This document shows, in pieces, positions 1 to 7,425 of a stretch of 16,452 bases of DNA. Within the stretch, counting starts at the first letter, position 1. Each line of letters starts with the position of its first letter. This DNA is from Acholeplasmataceae bacterium. Lineage in GTDB: Bacteria; Bacillota_I; Bacilli_A; Acholeplasmatales; Acholeplasmataceae. Below the pieces are notes generated by a model, which did not search any database, was not told the origin of the DNA, and was given only the letters and a program-made list of their open reading frames with translations. Position numbers and translations under genes: made by a program. Location of the stretch: the NCBI GenBank assembly GCA_030656435.1, contig JAUSOA010000120.1, positions 1 through 16,452 on the forward strand, written 5' to 3'.

Positions 1-66
1 GAAAAATGGGGGTAATCAGAGGGGACTCTTATAATTTAATTTATATTAATCTTAAAAAATGATATT

Positions 67-498
67 ATGAAAACTAAACATCAAATCTTACTTTACATTT
101 TTGGTATTGCATTATTAGCAACAAGTTGTGTTAACAATCAAAGAACTGAAAACACTCAAAGCATTGAATCTAATTCGCAAGAACCTGCTTTGGAAATAGA
201 CAGAGACTTTTTAGAGGCATATCTGGGTGGTAATAAATTAGCTGCGGATAAAAAATACAAAGACAAAAGATTTTTTGTTCGTGGAATGATAACAGAAGTT
301 ACAAACCTGTACGAACCAATAGTGAAAGTTCAAACTGAGTTGGGATCCGTAGAATGTGTATTTGATAAATCTCAAATAGATGAACTCGCAAACTTAACTC
401 CTGGTCAGAGAGTCGTAATTGATTGTATTTTTAGTGGCATTATTATGACAGTAAGGTTTCATAATTGTAAAATTGTAAAAGTTACATCTAACGAGTAA
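67..498 (+). CDS. Lipoprotein with OB-fold (tRNA_anti-like) domain
   Basis: The 143-residue product starts with a lipoprotein signal peptide: a basic N-terminus, a hydrophobic stretch at about residues 8-17, and the lipobox LATSC with Cys21 as the acylation site. It should therefore be membrane-anchored outside the cytoplasm. After a Ser/Asn/Glu-rich linker, residues about 48-141 follow the pattern of the tRNA_anti-like OB-fold family common in Bacteroidota: an A-x(4)-YKDK-x(3)-VRG strand, then a VECVF strand, an L-x-PGQRVVIDC turn, and a closing HNCKIVKV strand. Known members are short lipoproteins of unresolved role; nucleic-acid binding has not been established for them and is not implied here. 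ATG at 67 is the only start that includes the signal peptide. Domain assignment is from pattern recognition. Confidence 0.75.
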   Translation: MKTKHQILLYIFGIALLATSCVNNQRTENTQSIESNSQEPALEIDRDFLEAYLGGNKLAADKKYKDKRFFVRGMITEVTNLYEPIVKVQTELGSVECVFDKSQIDELANLTPGQRVVIDCIFSGIIMTVRFHNCKIVKVTSNE

Positions 499-557
499 CA
501 ACTTACTAATACAATATTTAAAACCAACGAATAAAATTAAAACAAATTATTAATCAG

Positions 558-584
558 AATTCAGTTGCATTTGCAAGTTGAATT
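558..584. repeat. Imperfect inverted repeat between two genes
   Basis: Arms AATTCA-g-TTGCA and TGCAA-gt-TGAATT are separated by two T residues, giving 11 paired positions per side with a small asymmetric bulge. It lies 20 bp upstream of the ATG at 605 and about 60 bp after the stop of the lipoprotein gene. It could be an operator or a weak RNA hairpin. There is no clear T-run, so a Rho-independent terminator is less likely. Confidence 0.4.
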
Positions 585-604
585 GAGCAAAAGAAAGAAA
601 TATC

Positions 605-1084
605 ATGATCGAAACGATTGAAATAATTACAAACATAAATGCGGATGACGTTAAAGAAAAGGCAAAAGAAATGTCAAATAAATATAACTTCTTCATATCA
701 GAAAAAGAGGATAGGATTGTATTAAAAAGAGAAATTTTATATTCAAATGGTACAAGTTCTGTTGTTCAGAAATACACAATTATTCCAAAACAAAAAGATG
801 GAAAAACAGAGGTGATTTTATCACTTAAAATTGACAGCAATTTTGTTAATAAAACAATTGAGAAAATGTATGTAAGTAAAAGTAATACGATAAAAACACT
901 AAATTCATTTAAGAATGTCATGTTATGTCTATTTGACGATGACATGCCTTTAAGTGAAGATGAATACAATATTAGTGGTATAGAAGAACCAACATCAACA
1001 GGATTGAAAATATTTAAATTTTTCATATATGCAATTAGCTTTGGAATTTTACTGTTTGTTTTTCAAAAATCATGCAGTTTATAA
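605..1084 (+). CDS. Hypothetical protein with C-terminal transmembrane tail
   Basis: This 159-residue protein is not recognised. Residues 1-110 look like a compact alpha/beta soluble domain with amphipathic strands (REILYS, YTIIPKQ, VILSLKI) and no signal peptide. Residues about 136-153 form one hydrophobic helix followed by a five-residue tail (KSCSL), so the protein appears tail-anchored with its soluble part in the cytoplasm. It has 106 bp of spacer before it and 170 bp after it, so it is probably transcribed on its own. The start ATG at 605 follows an A/G-rich stretch (gaaagaaa). An antisense open frame inside it is judged non-coding. Confidence 0.6.
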   Translation: MIETIEIITNINADDVKEKAKEMSNKYNFFISEKEDRIVLKREILYSNGTSSVVQKYTIIPKQKDGKTEVILSLKIDSNFVNKTIEKMYVSKSNTIKTLNSFKNVMLCLFDDDMPLSEDEYNISGIEEPTSTGLKIFKFFIYAISFGILLFVFQKSCSL

Positions 1085-1180
1085 CAATGTTAATATGTTC
1101 AATTTCAAAACGAATAGATCCTTGATAATTCACTGAGCATCATACTAAATTATAGAAACAAACAGAATCTAAATGAATTA

Positions 1181-1237
1181 ATGGAGACCAGAAACCATTC
1201 TAAAAAACGGGGCAAAACCGAAAAGCCAAATGAGTAG
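1181..1237 (+). other. Possible 18-codon leader ORF
   Basis: An ATG at 1181 opens an 18-codon frame ending in TAG at 1235, just 17 bp before the GRAM/SHOCT gene. The predicted peptide is very basic (contains HSKKRGKTEK). It could be a leader peptide or simply chance in a 170-bp spacer; nothing beyond its position supports it. Confidence 0.15.
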
Positions 1238-1254
1238 GAAGCAAAACAAAAATT

Positions 1255-1812
1255 ATGAGCGAACAAAATTTGGACAATAATGAACAAACATATATGGAAG
1301 GGGCTGGTTCATATGCGAAAAGCACTCTCAATGTTATTCAAGGAACTTTTTATCTTACTTCAAAAAGATTTATGTTTTGTAAAAGAAGTGGTCTGTTTGA
1401 TGCATTAACAGGACCATTATTGATGCACTTAGCCAAAGGAACTCATTTAGTTTTCGAAATCGAACTTTCAAAGCTTAAAAGTATTACCTATAAGAAGCAT
1501 GGATTTGGCAAGCTACTTTGTTTTATAAATAGTAATAATGAGGAGTTCTTATTAGTTTTCACAACAAGCAAAGAAAAATGGCTATCGACAATTATGGATG
1601 TGGTAATAAGAAATAACCCTACAACCAAAATAGAACAAATTGGAGAATATTATTCCTTTTCAGTTGTGGCAGAGGAAATGAAATCGAACGGAAAAAAATC
1701 CGATGAAGCATTAGCCGAATTAAAAAAAGCAAAAGATAAATTTGACTTAGGTTTAATAACTCAATCTGAATACGAAAGCAAGAAAGAGGAACTAAGGAAA
1801 TTTATAAACTAA
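1255..1812 (+). CDS. GRAM/PH-like domain protein with C-terminal SHOCT motif
   Basis: The 185-residue product has no signal peptide or membrane helix. Residues about 15-118 resemble a GRAM/PH-like fold: a Gly-rich start, a G-T-F-Y-L-T-S-K-R-F core strand typical of GRAM domains, a basic loop, and a strand carrying FEIELSKLKSI. Residues about 150-183 match the SHOCT pattern, a short amphipathic pair of helices with L-x-K-A-K-D-x-F-D-x-G-L-I-T-x-x-E-Y-E-x-K-K. SHOCT motifs commonly end proteins and are thought to mediate oligomerisation. GRAM/PH domains often bind lipids or act as scaffolds, so a peripheral membrane role is possible but inferred. It is flanked by spacers of about 170 bp, so it is probably monocistronic. 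Confidence 0.65.
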   Translation: MSEQNLDNNEQTYMEGAGSYAKSTLNVIQGTFYLTSKRFMFCKRSGLFDALTGPLLMHLAKGTHLVFEIELSKLKSITYKKHGFGKLLCFINSNNEEFLLVFTTSKEKWLSTIMDVVIRNNPTTKIEQIGEYYSFSVVAEEMKSNGKKSDEALAELKKAKDKFDLGLITQSEYESKKEELRKFIN

Positions 1813-1989
1813 CATAAATCCTGAATTGAATCAGTTTTGATTTAATCTGACTGTAACGGGCAAAAAAAATCTAATTGATAATGCCAATAACAAGAAATGT
1901 TTCATCCTAAAAATGACCCGTATAATATAGATAATCAACAATTTAAAAGAACTTTTTTTAATTTTCAGTGGACACTAATGTCTGAAAAT

Positions 1990-3171
1990 ATGAAAAAATA
2001 TATTCTATACCTAATGATTTTCTTGCCATTTTTTGTCAGTTGTCAAAAAAATTGGCAAACCGTTAATTACAATGGAGTTTCTTTGCAAATTCCCACCGAC
2101 TGGGGAAGTAAATATACAGTAAATCATTTTGATGAAGATATTACAGAATATCAAATTTCCTGTTGGTCAAAAGAAGAAGGAATCTCGCTGATTATTCAAT
2201 GGGTAGATGTTGAATTCGACGGTGATTTATATATAAAGTCTATGATAGAAACTCAAAAGGAACGATTTCCTGTGTTCAGAGAAATTGAGTTAAGTAAAAT
2301 TGTAGATGCTGATTTTCTCAACATGAAAGCTAAAAAATGTCATTTCAGTAAATATTTTGATTATGATGATGCATTTGAAGGTGAATATATTGCTTTTACA
2401 AAAGACAAGTGTTCGTACATAGTATTAATTGGTGGGGATAAGAAGTTCTATAAGTCAGATACATATAATACTATATTATATAGTATTAAGCCAAATTTTT
2501 CCAGTATTGTTAAAACACAAGAAAAAGTTGTACAATCTTATGATACAGATGATAATTTTATACGTTATGAGTTTAATGAGTATTGTATATCAGTACCTAA
2601 CACTATGGAATTAAGGAACGAAAATTCGTATATGTCATTGGGTAAGGAAATTATAAACGATAAATTGAAAAGTCTAAGAAAAATTGATACTAATGATTAT
2701 AATTTTGTTTTCCAACCTTCTGGATGTGATGATGTGATGAATATCGATAGGCAAAAGAAAGCATTGGATTTGTATGCAAGAATATTGATAAGTTATCAAA
2801 AAGGAGAAAATGGTGATTACATGAAATGGAATGATAATACTTTATTATCAAAAACAGAATATAATGAAATCAATAATTCTTTCAAAAACAACTTGTTATC
2901 ACAATATAAACAGATGAAACAAATGAAAATAGAAATCCTAAATATTGAGGATATCAAAGTTGGAAAAAATTCGGAAAAGTTTGTTTACATCAAGCAATCA
3001 TATGCGAGAAAAGGATTAAATGGAGATGTTAAAGTTACAGATTATTATTTGTTTAATTACAATGAGATGGTAAAATTAACAGTCAGTTACCGTATTTCTG
3101 AAAGCAACTTGTGGGATAAAGATTTTGACAAAATACTTGATACATTTAGTTTCAATTTTAAAAATAGATAA
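1990..3171 (+). CDS. Lipoprotein with two PsbP/Mog1-like domains
   Basis: I chose the ATG at 1990 over an in-frame ATG 93 bases upstream. It places a canonical lipoprotein signal at the N-terminus: MKK, a hydrophobic core, then FVSC with Cys18 as lipidation site. The 393-residue product seems to hold two similar alpha/beta halves. The first, about residues 21-160, begins with the NYNGVSLQIPTDWG motif and ends in a YSIKPNF strand, typical of PsbP/Mog1-like (DUF1795-type) folds. The second, about residues 185-393, again begins with an E-x-C-I-S-V-P strand and ends with the DTFSFNF strand. It is expected on the periplasmic or outer-membrane face. Only one base separates its stop from the next start, so it is translationally linked to the following small membrane protein. 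No enzymatic function is claimed. Confidence 0.7.
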   Translation: MKKYILYLMIFLPFFVSCQKNWQTVNYNGVSLQIPTDWGSKYTVNHFDEDITEYQISCWSKEEGISLIIQWVDVEFDGDLYIKSMIETQKERFPVFREIELSKIVDADFLNMKAKKCHFSKYFDYDDAFEGEYIAFTKDKCSYIVLIGGDKKFYKSDTYNTILYSIKPNFSSIVKTQEKVVQSYDTDDNFIRYEFNEYCISVPNTMELRNENSYMSLGKEIINDKLKSLRKIDTNDYNFVFQPSGCDDVMNIDRQKKALDLYARILISYQKGENGDYMKWNDNTLLSKTEYNEINNSFKNNLLSQYKQMKQMKIEILNIEDIKVGKNSEKFVYIKQSYARKGLNGDVKVTDYYLFNYNEMVKLTVSYRISESNLWDKDFDKILDTFSFNFKNR

Positions 3172-3172
3172 T

Positions 3173-3400
3173 ATGAAAAAACCTATGATTTATGTAATTG
3201 CAGTATTAGCATGTGTGGCTTACATTATTACAATCACCCTTTTTCTTCAATTAATTTTAAATATTGATTTTGATGAACTCGCTGTTTTATGGAAAATTTT
3301 GTTATTAGGTGTGCCTGTATTAGGGATATGGTCTAGTATAACTAGACAAACAAAAAAAAATGATAACAATGGACATGAGCAGGATGACTCTAAACATTAA
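3173..3400 (+). CDS. Small two-helix membrane protein
   Basis: The chosen ATG at 3173 lies one base after the TAA of the upstream lipoprotein, implying coupled translation. An alternative longer frame starting at 3125 would overlap the lipoprotein and is less likely. The 75-residue product has two hydrophobic helices (about residues 5-29 and 39-55) and a hydrophilic tail rich in K, N, D and H. The tail coding sequence holds a run of nine A bases (3352-3360). The family is not recognised. Its position between a lipoprotein and a polytopic membrane protein suggests that the three products work together at the envelope, but that is inference. Confidence 0.6.
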   Translation: MKKPMIYVIAVLACVAYIITITLFLQLILNIDFDELAVLWKILLLGVPVLGIWSSITRQTKKNDNNGHEQDDSKH

Positions 3401-3427
3401 TTGCAAATAAAAAACTTTTTATTCAAC

Positions 3428-4231
3428 ATGGAAACTAAATCATTTAAAACAAATAGTAGAGAGGGAGAATTAAATTTATTCCTAAGGATTATCTTTATTG
3501 GTGGTATAATACGAACGATAGTAAACTGCATTTCAGTGATAATTAAATATTCAATTTATAATGACGAATATTTTGGAGTTTTCTTCATTGCAATAATAAT
3601 CTTCTCAGCAACACACATTTTTGGAATCATTTACACATTGATAAAAAAATCACTTTGGGGGATATGGATTATTTTCGGTAACATAATTTGTAGTATATGC
3701 ATTATTTTTCTTTTAAATGAAATTTTTCAATATAAAATTTTTGATACAGATAAAATGATTCTAAATGCAGCTCAGTTAATTTTAATACCACTAGTATTAC
3801 TTTTAAGAAAGAATGGCAAAAGTGCATGGTCTATATTAATTAAAAACAGTAATTTCAAAAAGACTGAGAAAAAAGAAATAACAACTTCAAATATGTTGTT
3901 ATTTATGAAAAAGAGACGAAGTGTTTTAAAATATATAGATTATAAATTCATGTTAATTGTATGGGCTTTTATCAGCATTATCACTATTGGATGTTTTCAT
4001 CTAAGACATCATTACATACTATATTATCCAAATATAATTAATAATAATTGGGAGGACGTATTTATATTAGAAGAAGAAGAAATAGAGTATAAGAAAGTCT
4101 ATATTAGAAACACTGGATTGGAAATTTCCATTGTCATATCACTATCAGGATTTTTACTTATAGGAGGTTGGGGGTATATCAATAATAAAAAGAAGAGAGA
4201 AATTATACCAAATGATAAACCAACAATGTAA
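3428..4231 (+). CDS. Polytopic membrane protein, about six helices
   Basis: The ATG at 3428 gives 267 residues; a TTG at 3401 in the same frame is a less likely start. Hydrophobic segments are visible at about residues 18-40, 49-72, 77-98, 110-127, 174-192 and 231-251. A basic cytoplasmic-type loop (KKTEKKE, MKKRRS) lies between helices 4 and 5, and an acidic stretch (EEEEIE) before helix 6. The first four-helix half, ending in LVLLLRKNGKSAW, is reminiscent of small Bacteroidota inner-membrane proteins of unknown function. The second half may be a separate addition. It follows the small membrane protein by 27 bp and is probably the last gene of a three-gene unit. No transport motif is seen. 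Confidence 0.6.
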   Translation: METKSFKTNSREGELNLFLRIIFIGGIIRTIVNCISVIIKYSIYNDEYFGVFFIAIIIFSATHIFGIIYTLIKKSLWGIWIIFGNIICSICIIFLLNEIFQYKIFDTDKMILNAAQLILIPLVLLLRKNGKSAWSILIKNSNFKKTEKKEITTSNMLLFMKKRRSVLKYIDYKFMLIVWAFISIITIGCFHLRHHYILYYPNIINNNWEDVFILEEEEIEYKKVYIRNTGLEISIVISLSGFLLIGGWGYINNKKKREIIPNDKPTM

Positions 4232-4337
4232 GCTCCCCTAAAAAACACTTAAATTTTCTGCCAGAGAAAAGAATAGTTTAATTATTTGAGAATTGCACCA
4301 TTGTTTGAAAAAGCAAAAAACAAAAGTATCTCGAACA

Positions 4338-4345
4338 TATTTTTG
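4338..4345 (+). promoter_or_regulatory. Candidate -7 box of a Bacteroidota promoter
   Basis: TATTTTTG matches the TAnnTTTG consensus. A TTTG at 4304-4307 is about 30 bases upstream, longer than usual for the -33 element, so the match is partial. It would give a leader of roughly 70 nt before the beta-barrel gene at 4422. Confidence 0.3.
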
Positions 4346-4421
4346 CCTCAATCGTTTTGGGATGTTTTAAAAATGATTAGTAATGAGTAATTATTTGACT
4401 AACAATTTAATAATTAAGAAT

Positions 4422-4844
4422 ATGAAACGAACAGTGAAATTTTATGCATTATGTATTTTGTTTTCCTTTATAGCTTTAAAAGGATATTCTCAATTGAGTA
4501 TTTCATTTTATAATTCATCTATCTCAAAAATTGGATTAGCATATAATTTTAATGATAGACTATGGAGCGAGTTGAGATTGTATAGCTATACTAGTTTACT
4601 TGATTTAACTCCTGAATTAGTATTTTGTTACAATATTGTAAAGAAAGAAAACCACAATGTTTATCTTGGTTTAGGAGCTAATATTAATTATTATACAGGA
4701 TTTGTTTTGCCTGTTGGAGTTCAATTTACACCTATCGAAAAGTTCAACAATTTTTCATTGCATATTGAATTTCAACCTACATTAGACTTTATGCAAGGGG
4801 ATATATTTATGCAGAGTTCTTGGGGATTAAGATATAAGTTCTGA
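4422..4844 (+). CDS. Small outer-membrane beta-barrel protein
   Basis: The ATG at 4422 was preferred over one at 4383 because it directly precedes a Sec signal peptide: MKRTVK, a hydrophobic core, then GYS-Q as a likely cleavage site near residue 23. The mature part, about 117 residues, alternates polar and hydrophobic residues in strands of the kind WSELRLYSYT, VYLGLGANINYY, FSLHIEFQPTLDF and SSWGLRYKF. It ends in phenylalanine, the terminal aromatic residue favoured by outer-membrane proteins for barrel assembly. The size suggests an eight-stranded or smaller barrel. The ligand and role are unknown. The next gene starts 38 bp later on the same strand. Confidence 0.65.
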   Translation: MKRTVKFYALCILFSFIALKGYSQLSISFYNSSISKIGLAYNFNDRLWSELRLYSYTSLLDLTPELVFCYNIVKKENHNVYLGLGANINYYTGFVLPVGVQFTPIEKFNNFSLHIEFQPTLDFMQGDIFMQSSWGLRYKF

Positions 4845-4882
4845 ATAAATTGCTTTCATAAACACCTTTCAACTCAACACAC

Positions 4883-5482
4883 ATGACCCTTGAAGATTTT
4901 ATATCAAAATACGATAACGAAATTTCAATCATCCTACTTGAAGGCAAACGGAATGTGTTGGAATCTGATAAGGGGAAGTTATTCGAATTAGGAAAATTAT
5001 TAACAAGCAAATCCGCAAATATGCTTTTCCGAAGCGGAAATGCCGAAGGTGCGGATCAGTATTTTTCAGATGGTGTTGCATCAGTTGATTATACAAGATT
5101 ACAGGTCATAACACCATATTCAGGACATCGTAAGGAAGCAAATAAATCTTATTCAACATTTTCATTGGGTGATGTAGATTTATTAAACAGTCCAAATGTA
5201 ATATATCAATCAAAAGCCAATAAAAAGACAGAGAATTTAATCGACAGATTTGTTTCAGGTGAAAAAAACAGATACACAATAAAAGCTGCTTATATAATTC
5301 GAGACACTGTAAAAGTCCTGGGAACGAATAAGATTAAACCCGCAACTTTTGGAATATTTTATGATGATATATTAAATCCTCAATCTGGTGGTACTGGTCA
5401 CACTATGAACGTTTGTTCTAATAACAATGTGCCTTATTGCGACCAACAGGTGTGGTTTGGTTGGTTGGATGAAAAGATTTAA
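4883..5482 (+). CDS. SLOG/DprA-like Rossmann-fold protein (phage-type)
   Basis: The 199-residue soluble protein carries the signature of the SLOG (LOG/DprA-like) superfamily. A helix is followed by LFRSGNAEGADQ (residues 49-59), which matches the LRSGGAxGADxxF nucleotide-binding loop of phage and prophage members. The second half has the matching IIRDTVKVLG helix start (138-147), a GIFYDD strand, and SGGTGHTM (168-175), corresponding to the GGTGxAxxxA turn. Members bind nucleotides or nucleotide-derived ligands. Some SLOG proteins act as sensors in antiphage systems, others in DNA processing. No effector domain (TIR, nuclease or membrane segment) is fused here, and the neighbouring barrel gene gives no clear partner. 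It converges with a gene on the opposite strand. Superfamily assignment is fairly secure; the ligand is unknown. Confidence 0.75.
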   Translation: MTLEDFISKYDNEISIILLEGKRNVLESDKGKLFELGKLLTSKSANMLFRSGNAEGADQYFSDGVASVDYTRLQVITPYSGHRKEANKSYSTFSLGDVDLLNSPNVIYQSKANKKTENLIDRFVSGEKNRYTIKAAYIIRDTVKVLGTNKIKPATFGIFYDDILNPQSGGTGHTMNVCSNNNVPYCDQQVWFGWLDEKI

Positions 5483-5593
5483 ATTAGAACAAGTTTTATT
5501 GTGGAAATCATTTACCAAAATTTGGCGATTCAAAGTTACTGATTACAATAGAACTTATCATCTAAAACATTTATTCGCTATTTTGTAAAAAAA

Positions 5594-5624
5594 TGTCCAG
5601 TGCATTAGGGTGTCCAAAAAAAAA
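5594..5624. repeat. TGTCC direct repeat flanked by A-runs, possible IS-end remnant
   Basis: A run of A bases is followed by TGTCC (5594-5598), a 12-bp spacer, a second TGTCC (5611-5615) and nine A bases. It lies in the 152-bp spacer between two convergent genes. The block is reminiscent of a transposable-element end or solo scar, but no transposase or target duplication is visible. Confidence 0.2.
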
Positions 5625-5634
5625 TTAAATGCTA

Positions 5635-5901
5635 TTAGAACGTCTCATTTAATATGTTTTTGAATTTACCTCCTTTAATTTTATAAATTAATGCGAATAC
5701 AAAATCAATTACAAATAGGATGCGAAAAAGAATTAAATAGTCACCTCCTTCACCATCATCTAAAACTTCATAAATACTTTGATTTGTCAATAAAGCATAA
5801 ATAATAAAAAGTAACAATAATGATAAAACAAAAGATGTGAGTACAACTACAAAAGCGGAAAATCTCCTTAATGTTATTAATTTTTTGTTATTCTCTTCCA
5901 T
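5635..5901 (-). CDS. Small two-helix membrane protein
   Basis: This 88-residue protein has a short polar N-terminus (MEENNKK), a first hydrophobic helix at about residues 13-38, an acidic loop (LDDGEGGD), a second helix at about 53-71, and a basic C-terminal tail (KIKGGKFK). It is an inner-membrane protein with both ends probably in the cytoplasm. The family is not recognised. It is preceded by about 160 bp of AT-rich spacer and converges with the SLOG gene, so it seems to be a separate unit. Confidence 0.5.
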   Translation of the reverse strand: MEENNKKLITLRRFSAFVVVLTSFVLSLLLLFIIYALLTNQSIYEVLDDGEGGDYLILFRILFVIDFVFALIYKIKGGKFKNILNETF

Positions 5902-6061
5902 ATATTTTAATTATTTAAACATGATAAAAATATTTTAGTTCTGATTACTATCCAAAATATCAATACAAATCATTCAATATTTTTTGTTTTACAATAATTT
6001 TAAAAGATTACTTGCGTCCATATAACAATTTCAATGAAGTTATCATTTAATTAAACAAGAA

Positions 6062-6391
6062 CTAATTCCTCATGTCAGCTCCTAAAAGAAAAGTTGGTTT
6101 AAATTCTCTATCAGCAATAAAATGTTCTACACTTTTCCAATGTTTTCCAATCATAAACATATAAACACTTAAATATCCAGCTGAAATCATATCGTCAAAT
6201 TTGTATACAAAGGGGTCATTATTTAGTTTATAAGTCCTATAATCTTTAAAATATTGTTTTAGGGAAAATTCTGTAATGTCTATGAAAATTGCTGATTTTT
6301 CAAAACATATTTGAGCCTCATCATATTCTTCAAAGGCACCAACAATATAACCAAGAAATTCTGTTTCAATCGCAACAAAATATTTATACAT
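6062..6391 (-). CDS. Hypothetical soluble protein
   Basis: This 109-residue protein is rich in aromatic residues (many Y and F) and has no signal peptide or membrane helix. It looks like an alpha/beta fold with strands YKYFVAIE and GYIVGAF and several helices, and it contains no catalytic motif that I recognise. It lies 36 bp downstream of the end of the zinc-ribbon frame on the same strand and could be read from the same transcript. The ATG at 6391 lies in an AT-rich context without a clear ribosome-binding site. The start and function remain uncertain. Confidence 0.5.
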   Translation of the reverse strand: MYKYFVAIETEFLGYIVGAFEEYDEAQICFEKSAIFIDITEFSLKQYFKDYRTYKLNNDPFVYKFDDMISAGYLSVYMFMIGKHWKSVEHFIADREFKPTFLLGADMRN

Positions 6392-6427
6392 AATATAAAT
6401 TACCTCACATAGATAAAATAAATAGTA

Positions 6428-6661
6428 TTAATACTTTTTCTTTTCATTACACAACTTTGCGTAATTTATAGCATCTGTGGCTTTATCATAGCGAAATTTG
6501 CCATATATAAAATTTTTATTTTCAAAATCAATTTTATATAGTATTAGTTCGTCAGTAATAATGCTATTGAATCCCAAATTCTCAAATTTTTGTTTTTGTT
6601 TAATTCTATAATGAAATAAACAATTTTCACACTCACCATTAATAATTGAGTTCAATGCGTT
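6428..6661 (-). pseudogene. 3' remainder of the zinc-ribbon gene, downstream of an in-frame TGA
   Basis: This segment continues in exactly the same reading frame as the 237-codon gene upstream. After the TGA at 6664-6662 the frame reads N-A-L-N-S-I-I-N-G-E-C-E-N-C and stays open for 77 codons to its own stop. It has no ATG at its beginning; the first usable start would be a TTG at 6655. The CENC motif forms the second half of a zinc ribbon whose first half, CPK plus the TGA codon, ends the upstream frame. The simplest reading is a single ancestral 315-codon gene broken by one TGC- or TGT-to-TGA change. Read-through, selenocysteine insertion or a sequencing error are alternatives. The last 60 residues (DELILYKIDF, YGKFRYDK) look like an extra small alpha/beta domain. 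Confidence 0.65.
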
Positions 6662-7375
6662 TCATTTGGGACATAGTTCATTGCTTTGAAACAATTCATC
6701 TTTAAGTAATTGAACAGAAACTAAAAAATCAATTTCATCATCAGATGTTATTATTTCTCCATTTATTTTTCTGTTTTCCAACTCCTTAAATTCATCAAAA
6801 ATATAATATAATCCTGATTCGGATAAGGTCAATGACATTTTATCTAAATCAATTTCTTTCGTTTGAGTTTCGAGAAATATTTTCTCATTCTTTCTCTCGT
6901 TTTTTGGAATTGCACTTATTTTTTTGACTCCCGACGTTGAATGATTGGGTGCGTTTAATATTTCCTTTAAATCGGATAACATGTTTTCATAATGCTTCAA
7001 TTCTCCGTTAAGTGAAACTCCTGCATTATACTTTTCTTGTTTTACAAAGGCAGTAAAACTTTCAGTACCGTCTTTTTGCAAGATTAAAAAGTCATTGGTA
7101 AGGAAAGAAACATTAAACATCTCAGATTTATCTTGATGTTCAATTAAAAGACTATTTGTGGCATGTAATAAAATTTCCCAGCTACCCTTAATAACATCTC
7201 CATTAATTGATATTAGTAGTTGACCGTTTGATTTAAATATGTATATCTTTTTACTGTTAAGAACTTCTTCTGTTATCAAAAACCAGGAATTGTTTGTCAA
7301 AAGGTTCATATCAATAAAACTAACAGATGAGTTCTTGACTTTATCAGTAATATTTTTTATAATATCAATTAACAT
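6662..7375 (-). CDS. Hypothetical protein truncated at a zinc ribbon by in-frame TGA
   Basis: The 237-residue product has no signal peptide. Residues about 30-130 form a beta-rich domain with NSWFLI, KIYIFKSNGQLLISINGDVIKGSWEIL-like strands (residues 43-69) and FLILQKDG. This is a pattern I associate with uncharacterised Bacteroidota proteins. A charged, helical linker follows (about 130-230). The frame ends ELCPK-TGA: Cys235-Pro-Lys, then TGA at codon 238, where CxxC-x10-CxxC spacing (Cys249 and Cys252 downstream) predicts cysteine. The gene is therefore probably a nonsense-mutated form of a 315-residue protein, although the first domain could still fold. It is preceded by 239 bp of spacer after hsdR with a TAnnTTTG-like box. 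It is not obviously related to the restriction locus. Confidence 0.6.
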   Translation of the reverse strand: MLIDIIKNITDKVKNSSVSFIDMNLLTNNSWFLITEEVLNSKKIYIFKSNGQLLISINGDVIKGSWEILLHATNSLLIEHQDKSEMFNVSFLTNDFLILQKDGTESFTAFVKQEKYNAGVSLNGELKHYENMLSDLKEILNAPNHSTSGVKKISAIPKNERKNEKIFLETQTKEIDLDKMSLTLSESGLYYIFDEFKELENRKINGEIITSDDEIDFLVSVQLLKDELFQSNELCPK

Positions 7376-7417
7376 AAAGGAGATTTAGTTCTAAGGTTAT
7401 TGTTTTTTTTCTCTGAA

Positions 7418-7425
7418 CAAAAGTA
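7418..7425 (-). promoter_or_regulatory. Candidate -7 box for the zinc-ribbon gene
   Basis: On the - strand this reads TACTTTTG, matching TAnnTTTG, about 43 bases before the ATG at 7375. A TTG -33 element at the usual distance is not evident, so this is a partial match. Confidence 0.3.

Noticed and set aside
1..66. Possible tail of a gene at the left edge (an open frame ending in TGA at 60)
   Set aside because: Several frames have early stops and the few codons available show no recognisable sequence.
499..1254. Integron cassette array: widely spaced orphan genes, two of them followed by TAACAA near the stop codon
   Set aside because: No RYYYAAC/GTTRRRY pairs bounding a folded attC-like site could be found in the spacers, and no integron integrase is present.
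1897..1989. Longer N-terminus of the PsbP-like lipoprotein starting at 1897
   Set aside because: It would bury the lipoprotein signal peptide and lipobox 31 residues inside the protein; the ATG at 1990 fits a standard signal.
6662..6664. Recoded genetic code (TGA as Trp or Gly)
   Set aside because: TGA terminates hsdM and the recombinase at expected positions, and the HsdM, HsdR and HsdS frames have no internal TGA.
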